64,000 nucleotides of DNA from Tetracentron sinense. Lineage: Eukaryota > Streptophyta > Magnoliopsida > Trochodendrales > Trochodendraceae. The first letter of the stretch is position 1; every line of letters begins with the position of its first letter. The stretch covers positions 8,760,416 through 8,824,415 of the forward strand of contig CM026567.1 in NCBI GenBank assembly GCA_015143295.1. Reading direction: 5' to 3'. The notes beneath the pieces are model-generated. The model did no database searches. It saw nothing but the letters and a program-made list of their open reading frames with translations, and had not been told where the DNA came from. Below are positions 57,286 through 64,000 of this stretch, piece by piece. Both the position numbers and the translations under genes were made by a program.

Positions 57286-58260
57286 CAGAAATTTTAGTAA
57301 GGGCGTTTTCGTCTTTTGGGTGTTAAACCCTTACCCATAAGGGTTTGCTCGACCCTTTGAGGCCTCACTTACAACATTTGAGGGATTTTGAGAGATAGAG
57401 AGAGAGGAGGAGAAAGCTCTAAACCTAGGTTGCTTTTGGAGAAGAAATCAAAGGGGTGAAGACCCTAGATCGTCCCCAAGCACGTCTTCTTCAAGATTTC
57501 AACTCAAGCTCGTGTGGAGGTGCATTCTCCAAGCTAGGGCAGCACTCACTCACGTTTTGAAAGAGGTTTCTTCCCCCAACTCAAGTCCCCTTCAAGCAAA
57601 GGCTTCCTCCTTCCAATTAGAGCTTCTATTTCAAGGTTTCTTCAAGATCAAACCTTGATCTAAGGTTAGTACACCCTACTAACTTACCCTAGCAATAAAT
57701 CTAGGTTTTTCCTTATGAAATATGATCCTTGTTGGTGTGTTTTATTCCTTGCAAAATGTGTCATCTATAATAAATATAAACAAGATAAAGAAAGAGTAGG
57801 GATGCTTGGATGGAGGTTGGATACGGCGATTGGATGCCGAATGTGTGATATATGATGTGTGGGATGTGGATTGGAAAATGGAGGATGGGCATTGTACAAA
57901 TAACAAACTTACCCTTGTGTGATTGAATGGAAAATATGCATTAAAAAGAAGGAGATAAACTACTAAGGAATAACGTATGAAAGTGTTTGACAAAATACCT
58001 AAACTATGAATAAATGATCTCAATGAAGGACATGGAAATGGGTTTTATGCATGTGTCCTTATAAATGATAAATTGATCAAATGTTATGCAAAACTACTTA
58101 TGTTACTTATGTTCATATCATGAATTGAATTATAATGTCATATTTGGTTATTTCCATTATCATGATTGTCACTATGGACACGTACACGAGCACGCATGAT
58201 AACATGAACCGTGATTTCAAGAGCATGTGCATATAATAAACAACAAGAAAGCATTGCATA

Positions 58261-58575
58261 ACAAGGAGGTTGGTAGCCCAGGGACATTCGGGTGCTAGCC
58301 TCTGGCTCACAAGTGCATTTCATAACAAGGAGGTTGGTAGCCCAGGGAGGATTCGGGTACTAACCTCTGGCTCACAAGTGCATTGCATAACAAGGAGGTT
58401 GGCAGCCCAGGGAGATTCGGGTGCTAGCCTCTGGCTCACAAGTGCATCTCATAACAAGGAGGTTGGTAGCCCAGGGAGGATTCGGGTACTAACCTCTGGC
58501 TCACAAGTGCATTGCATATCAAGGAGGTTGGCAGCCCAGGGAGATTCGGGTGCTAGCCTCTGGCTCACAAGTTTA
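58261..58575 (+). repeat. Five-unit hairpin array, T4 LTR
   Basis: Units of about 60 bp. GAGGTTGGTAGCCC pairs with GGGTACTAACCTC in some units, and GAGGTTGGCAGCCC with GGGTGCTAGCCTC in others, with G-T (G-U) pairs tolerated. Confidence 0.85.
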
Positions 58576-58861
58576 CAAGATGGAGGTTTACAAGATGATG
58601 ATCATGCATTCATGCATGCACGCATGCATGATTTCTACGAGGCATACCGGGACATGACAAGGGTTTTCAAGCATGAGTTTTATCGGCATTTTCGCATTCA
58701 TGTACACACGTCAGGATGCTTGTATTGTGTCATGCCCTATACTGTTTCTTTGTGATGTTTCTATTACTGCTTGTATGATATTACTATTATGTGTTTTTAT
58801 TATTGTTATGGTCTGCTAGTAGCTTGTACTCGCTGAGTATTCCATGCTCAGCCGTACTTTC

Positions 58862-59002
58862 ATGTCGGCAGGTACTGAGGGAGCCCTCGACCCGGAGCCT
58901 TGGGTCGAGGAAGAGTATACAGAGGAGAGAGAGTCGGCTATCCCATTACAGTCTCAGGGGGACCGAGACCTCGATGCGTGGCCATACCTCGACTACTGTT
59001 GA
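58862..59002 (+). CDS. LTR micro-ORF, 47-codon form, T4
   Basis: ATG TCG GCA GGT ACT ... TAC TGT TGA. Residues include DPEPWVEEEYTEE and end WPYLDYC. In-frame upstream ATG at 58844 inside the stem-loop. Many differences from the copy at 23091 are silent (CCC/CCG, GAG/GAA, AGG/AGA, AGG/CGA, GAT/GAC, TTG/CTC), though the N-terminal part also changes residues. As T4 looks active, this is the best copy to test. Product not recognised. Confidence 0.6.
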   Translation: MSAGTEGALDPEPWVEEEYTEERESAIPLQSQGDRDLDAWPYLDYC

Positions 59003-59289
59003 GGGGAGAGTATGAGAGGGTTTGGTGTATTTTGATATTTTGATAGGTGGGCCTGTCCACCTTAGGCTTAGACATGTCTTGTATTTATGTTAACTTGGAA
59101 TACTATTTTGGATCATCAGAAGAAATGAAAATTTGTTTACGCTTCCGCATATATGATAGCTTCCGCGCTCTGATTATCGTTATGAGTACTGTATTTTATC
59201 TTGTGCATTACAGGATGGTTTGATAGGTTCGCAGTGTGACACCTAAAATATACCTAAACTCCTAGGGGATATTTTGGGGCGTTACAGAG

Positions 59290-59301
59290 TGGTATCAGAG
59301 C
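59290..59301 (+). other. T4 primer-binding site
   Basis: TGGTATCAGAGC, three bases after the LTR end. Confidence 0.95.
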
Positions 59302-59612
59302 TCTAGGCATTAGAGTCCCTAGGGTCACTTAGATGATTGAACAAGGTATTAGAATCACCTTAGAAAGTTGTATTCCAAGTATAGACTAACAAGTTAGTCT
59401 TAGTCAAGATGGGTTGAACTTCAACCGAACATAGAGTCCTACGCTAGGAACACGGATTGTATGTTATGCTATTGTGTTATATACCATGTGTACATTATTG
59501 GTGGTGTACTTATTAAATGTGCTTGATGAATATGTATTGAGTGAATTGCGAAATTGTGCTAAATGCGTATCCAAGTTAGACTCATGTTGTATTGTCGTTC
59601 TCAGGAGAAATC
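59302..59612 (+). other. T4 untranslated leader
   Basis: No ORF. Contains TCCAAGTATAGACTAA (possible donor GTATAG) and ends with an acceptor-like CGTTCTCAG (to 59604) eight bases before the gag ATG. A short leader intron is possible. Confidence 0.45.
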
Positions 59613-60849
59613 ATGAGACGCAATACCCGGGGTCGCGGGTACAACACGAGGGGTAATGGAGGTGATGCTCCATCGGGTGATGATCAACCCGACTTTGCCC
59701 AAGCATTCGCATCCATAGCCGAGACCTTGGCTATGTTGGCGGCAAGGCAACCGGCCACTCCGCCTAATGCGGCACTCATACCGGCTCCTCCTAACCGAGC
59801 CCAAGCCGGGATAGAAGCTTTTCGGAGGATGAGGCCTCCAACTTTTTGTGGAAGCATTGATCCACTTGTTGCCGAGGGTTGGATCCGGCAACTTGAGAAG
59901 ATATTCTCGGTATTAGCACCTACTGAAGTGGAAAGGGTCACATGGGCCGCCTTTATGCTTGAAGGCGAGGCCGATCATTGGTGGAAGTCTGCACTTCGGA
60001 CCCGAGAGTTGACCCGGCAAGGTCAAGATTGGACTTGGGAGGAATTCTTGGAGGTTTTCAACAAGAAGTATTTTCCGGTCGGGATGAAAGAAAAGATGGA
60101 AGTCGAATTCATTACCTTGGAGCAAGGTAATATGTCCGTAGCGGCTTATGAAGCCAAATTTTCGGAGCTATCTCGATTTGCTCCACACATGATAGCGACC
60201 GAGGCTATGAAGGCCCGGAAATTCGAGAGGGGGTTGAAGGCCTACCTCAAGGATTGTGTCTCGATGTTTCGACATGAGACATATTCAGAAGTTGTGGACA
60301 AGGCATTGTTGGCCGAGTCGAATTCCGAAGAGTTCTTTAAGAAAAGAGGAATGGAGAAAGGACAGTCAAGTAGTTCAGGGGAGAAAAGGGCAAGGACTAG
60401 CTTGTATCAGTCCGCAGGGCCGGCTCAGTCACAGAGGATGTATTCGGCACCACAAGCCCCTCACTCTTTTGCTCCACCGGCTTTTCGCCCGGCTACCTCA
60501 TATGCTCCTCGCCCCGCAGTTACTCAGGCTACGGGGTATGCTCCTTCCTCCTATTTGCATGATGTTTGCACTCTTTGTGGGAGGAGGCATCCAGCGGGAG
60601 AGTGCCGGAGAGTTTCAGGAAGTTGCTTTCATTGTGGTGACCAAGGCCACATGGTCAGAGATTGTCCTCGGCGTCAATTGCCAACTCAGTCTTCAGGGAG
60701 CAGGCCCCCGGTTAGGCAGACATCTCAGCCTAGCTCTTCTCAGGCTTCGAGGGCCTCACAGTCTACCCGGCCTCCTCGCCCAGCCACACAGGGCCGAGTC
60801 TTTGCCTTATCCGAGAGAGACGCACGTGCATCCGACGATGTCGTGCAAG
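59613..60849 (+). CDS. gag: T4 Gag (exon 1 of Gag-Pol), zinc motifs intact
   Basis: The start ATG AGA CGC is chosen because T1, T2 and T3 start at the same place (MRRxTRG). The retrotransposon gag domain occupies about residues 65-200 (WIRQLEKIF, DHWWKSALR, WTWEEFLEVFNKKYFP, ITLEQGNMSVAAYEAKF). A Ser/Pro-rich linker precedes two zinc motifs: CTLCGRRHPAGEC from residue 319 and CFHCGDQGHMVRDC at 338-351, both with all ligands. The exon ends at GTGCAAG in phase 1. Reading into the intron adds only TQQF before a stop, giving a near-natural Gag of about 417 residues. It would act in cytoplasmic particles. Confidence 0.9.
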
Positions 60850-60984
60850 GTACGCAACAATTCTAGAGTCTAAGTTGTGTAAAATTTCTATAATTTATTA
60901 TGTGATTAATTATACTAAGGATTACCTATATATGATGCTTGTTGTTGTTTGAAATCTACTAATAGTAACTACTTAATCGCACAG
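60850..60984 (+). other. T4 gag-pol intron candidate (135 bp)
   Basis: GTACGC...CGCACAG, AT-rich, with CTACTAATA (a branch-site-like element) about 25-30 nt before the acceptor. The length is a multiple of three but an in-frame stop follows the donor within five codons. Splicing joins Q-G to A-L-L-V-N-E. Confidence 0.8.
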
Positions 60985-63900
60985 GCGCTTTGTTAGTGAA
61001 CGAGTGTCTCGCCCGAGTGTTGATCGATACAGGATCCACTCACTCCTTTGTGTCGCCTAGTTTCGCAAAGAGATTTTTGACTGAGGCTACTCCGTTAAAG
61101 CAGGAGTTGACCATTGCAACTCCACTCGGCAAGTCAGTTGATACGGACAAGATATTCGGGGATAGTATGGTTCAAGTGGGGGAGAATGAACTGTTAGCCG
61201 ATCTCATCGTCCTAGATTTTCAAGACTTGGATTTTGATGTCATCTTAGGGATGGATTGGTTGTCGAACCATCACGGGCATGTTGCGTGTTTTGAGAAAAT
61301 GATGAATTTCAAGCCGGAAGGGGGTAAGCCTTTTCACTTCCGAGGATTAAGAGAGAGGGACATTGCTCGCCTCGCAGCCTTGAGTGTAACAAACCTAGAA
61401 GCACAAAACTCTTCGGCCATTCCGGTCGTGAGTGATTTCTTGGACGTGTTTCCGGAGGAACTTCCCGGGTTACCTCCGAATCGGGAGATTGAGTTCGCTA
61501 TAGAGCTTACTCCGGGCACCGCTCCGATTTCAAGAGCCCCATATAGAATGGCCCCGATAGAGCTTGAAGAATTGAAGAAGCAAATTGAGGAGTTACAACA
61601 ACTTGGCTTCATCCAACCAAGTGTGTCGCCGTGGGGAGCTCCGGTCCTTTTTGTAAAGAAGAAAGACGGGTCGATGAGAATGTGTATAGACTACCGTCAG
61701 TTGAACAAGGTAACTATCAAGAATCGTTATCCCTTGCCAAGGATCGATGACTTGTTCGACCAACTGAAGGGAGCGAGATTCTTCTCCAAAATTGACCTTA
61801 GATCGGGGTATCATCAATTAAAGATCAAGGCGGCAGATGTTCCGAAGTCGGCTTTCAGGACTCGGTATGGGCACTACGAGTTCCTTGTCATGCCTTTTGG
61901 GCTGACGAATGCACCGGCGGCGTTCATGGATTTGATGAACCGGGTGTTCCGATCGTACTTGGATCGATGTGTGATTGTGTTCATAGATGACATTTTGGTG
62001 TATTCCCAGACACGGGAAGATCACGCACGAGACCTTCGTCTTGCTCTGGAGATATTGAGAGAGCATAGGCTATACGCTAAGTTAAGCAAGTGTGAATTTT
62101 GGTTGGAGAAGGTGGCATTCCTAGGCCACGTAGTGTCGGCCGAGGGTATTTCTGTTGACCCGGCAAAGATAGAGGCAGTTATGATATGGGAGAGACCCAA
62201 GAGCGTCACGGAGATACGTAGTTTTCTTGGGTTGGCAGGCTATTATCGGAGATTCGTGGAGGGATTCTCCAGTTTGGCTGCACCTCTCACTTACCTGACG
62301 AGAAAGAATGCTAAGTTTAGTTGGAGCGACAGATGCGAAGCGAGCTTCCAAGAGTTGAAGAAACGCCTCACCACGGCCCCCGTCCTTAGTGTGCCATCCG
62401 GGAGTGGTGGTTTTGTGGTTTATAGTGATGCCTCGCACGTGGGGTTGGGATGTGTACTTATGCAGCACGGCAAAGTCATTGCTTACGCCTCCAGGCAATT
62501 GAAAGAGCATGAGAAGAATTATCCCACTCACGATTTAGAGCTCACCGCGGTTGTGTTTGCATTGAAGATTTGGCGACATTATCTCTATGGGGAACAGTTC
62601 GACGTATTTACGGACCATAAAAGCTTGAAGTACCTGTTCTCTCAAAAGGAATTGAATTTAAGGCAGAGGAGATGGGTAGAGTTTTTGAAAGACTACGAAT
62701 GTTCCATTCAATATCATCCGGGCAAGGCGAACGTTGTCGCCGATGCTCTTAGCCGGAAGCCCACTGGACTTTTGGCGCACATGATGCTGAGGGAATGGAG
62801 GTTGTTAGAAGATGCATCCAACCTCGACATTAGTTTTAGTCTCCCTACTTTTGGGCCAGTAATGGCTAACATCACAGTTAGGCCATATATCCTAAGCATG
62901 ACCAGGGAGTTGCAGGGAATGGATGCCGAGCTACTGTCTTACCGAGACCAGTCAGTTAAAAGTGGCAGCAAGGATTTTGCGGTGAGGGATGATGGAATTA
63001 TCACTTTCAAGGGAAGAGTATGTGTCCCAGCCGATGAGAAGCTTAAGCGAGAAATCTTGTACGAGGCTCACCGGTCCAAGTACACCGTTCACCCCGGGGG
63101 TACCAAGATGTATAGGGACTTGAAGAGTCACTTTTGGTGGCGAAACATGAAGAGGGAGGTTGCGGAGTATGTGGCACGGTGTTTGGTATGCCAACAGGTG
63201 AAAGCAGAGCATTTGAGACCAGCGGGTCTTTTGCAGTCCCTCCCTATTCCCGAGTGGAAATGGGAACATATCTCTATGGATTTCATCGTGGGGTTGCCGA
63301 AGACGGTTAGGAAGACTGATGCTATATGGGTAGTTGTTGATAGACTCACGAAGTCCGCTCATTTCTTACCGTACCGGACTACATTCAACTCCAATCAGTT
63401 AGCGGAGCTATACATCAAGGAAATAGTCCGATTACACGGGGTGCCAGTGGGTATTGTGTCCGATAGAGACCCAAGATTCACATCCAGGTTTTGGAAAAGT
63501 TTTCAAGGTGCAATGGGCTCCCGATTAGACTTTAGCACATCTTTCCACCCACAGACCGACGGACAAACCGAGAGGGTGAATCAGGTTATTGAAGATATGC
63601 TCCGAGCATGTATGCTAGATTTCAAGGGAAGTTGGGAAGATCACCTACCTTTGGTGGAATTCGCTTACAACAACAGTTATCAAGAAAGCATGCAAATGGC
63701 GCCTTTCGAGGCTTTGTACGGAAGGAGTTGTAGATCCCCGTTGTATTGGGATGAAGTGGGAGAAAGAAAGATTTTGGGCCCCGAGTTAATTGAACAAACC
63801 GCGGATAGGGTCAAGCTTATCCGGGAGAGGTTAAAGACCGCACAAGATAGACAGAAAAGCTCTGCCGACAACCGAAGGAGGGACCTTGAATTCCGAGTCG

Positions 63901-64000
63901 GTGATTTTGTGTTTGTAAGGATTTCACCAACCAAAGGTGTTATGCGATTCGGGAAGAGAGGCAAGCTTAGCCCAAGATATGTGGGTCCGTTCGAGATCAT
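60985..64000 (+). CDS. pol: T4 Pol (exon 2), open to the window edge
   Basis: I read it by eye and saw no stop. Protease [23 protein letters not shown] follows. [32 protein letters not shown]. RNase [33 protein letters not shown]. Integrase: [12 protein letters not shown] and CLVCQQ (zinc site), [23 protein letters not shown] (D, D, E), [13 protein letters not shown], then [16 protein letters not shown] at the edge. The chromodomain is expected next but not visible. T4 is closer to T2 than to T1 and T3 in several residues (for example KPTG after ADALSR, and [13 protein letters not shown]). Confidence 0.92.

Larger units (their letters stand above)
56876..59286 (+). repeat. T4 5' LTR
   Basis: 2411 bp, TGTAGCACCCC...GGGGCGTTACA. 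Modules: AATTAATAAATAAGG block near 56945, GATATGG block, palindrome cluster (57081-57285), donor-like CTAAG|GTTAGTAC (57661-57672), hairpin array (58261-58575), stem-loop (58831-58850), micro-ORF, GGTGG/CCACC hairpin near 59045. Confidence 0.95.
56876..64000 (+). mobile_element. T4: apparently intact Ty3/gypsy chromovirus, 5' part
   Basis: Complete 5' LTR, PBS, open gag, candidate intron, and pol open to the window edge. It is inserted in SB protease (left flank GCGGT, 56871-56875). It runs off the window inside the end of integrase, so the 3' LTR and right flank are not visible. All catalytic and zinc-binding residues that can be checked are present, unlike T1-T3. Confidence 0.93.

Overview
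The window looks like intergenic heterochromatin from a flowering plant. It is built almost entirely of LTR retrotransposons nested inside one another, and I see no host gene, tRNA gene or rRNA gene. Two superfamilies are present. The Ty3/gypsy elements are chromoviruses of Del/Tekay type: their RT has the IDDLFDQL and FVDD motifs, their C-terminus is chromodomain-like, their primer-binding site (PBS) TGGTATCAGAGC is of initiator-Met type, and their LTRs are 2.2-3.1 kb. The Ty1/copia elements are one SIRE/Maximus-like family with a post-pol ORF and one long-LTR family that is badly decayed.

Layout. Names used below: T1-T4 are the Ty3 elements, SA/SB the two SIRE-like units, and C1 the long-LTR copia element. 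T2 is the oldest visible host; it occupies 1-560 and 12585-17012. T1 (561-12584, target-site duplication (TSD) TTTAG) sits in the T2 leader, and T1's gag carries an inverted solo C1-family LTR (3820-6010, TSD CCTTG). T2's integrase is cut by an inverted C1-family LTR piece (17013-17420), which is itself cut by the SIRE-like element that starts at 17421. The first SIRE LTR holds an inverted solo Ty3 LTR (17448-19702, TSD ATAAG) and the near-intact T3 (20680-33220). T3's 5' LTR holds another solo LTR (21191-23511, TSD GTTCA). SIRE unit SA runs 33709-50329 and is interrupted by C1 (39687-49580, TSD GCCTC). It ends in an LTR (50330-51836) that is also followed by a PBS and a second unit, SB, so the arrangement is LTR-int-LTR-int. 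SB is interrupted by an inverted solo LTR (52868-56014, TSD TGGCA) and then by T4 (56876 to beyond the window), which looks intact as far as it can be read.

The most interesting signals are not the standard domains. (1) All four Ty3 elements have a 135-148 bp GT...AG block exactly between gag and protease. The donor GTGCAAG|GTACGC is identical in all four. Removing the block makes Gag-Pol continuous, and retaining it stops translation shortly after Gag, so splicing may set the Gag:Pol ratio. (2) Every Ty3 LTR carries a 39- or 47-codon ORF with a PWVEEEY core. Two copies of the 39-codon form differ, over codons 8-39, by eleven synonymous changes and one amino-acid change. (3) The LTRs hold tandem hairpin arrays whose stems covary, and further small covarying stem-loops. 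(4) The SIRE-like element repeats its LTR promoter design (an array of GACGAA-core motifs followed by a TATA box) immediately upstream of its post-pol ORF.

Decay is dominated by C-to-T and G-to-A transitions (CAG or CAA to TAG or TAA, TGG to TAG or TGA, Cys to Tyr), as expected of heavily methylated plant repeats. All element assignments rest on motif reading, not on database searches.
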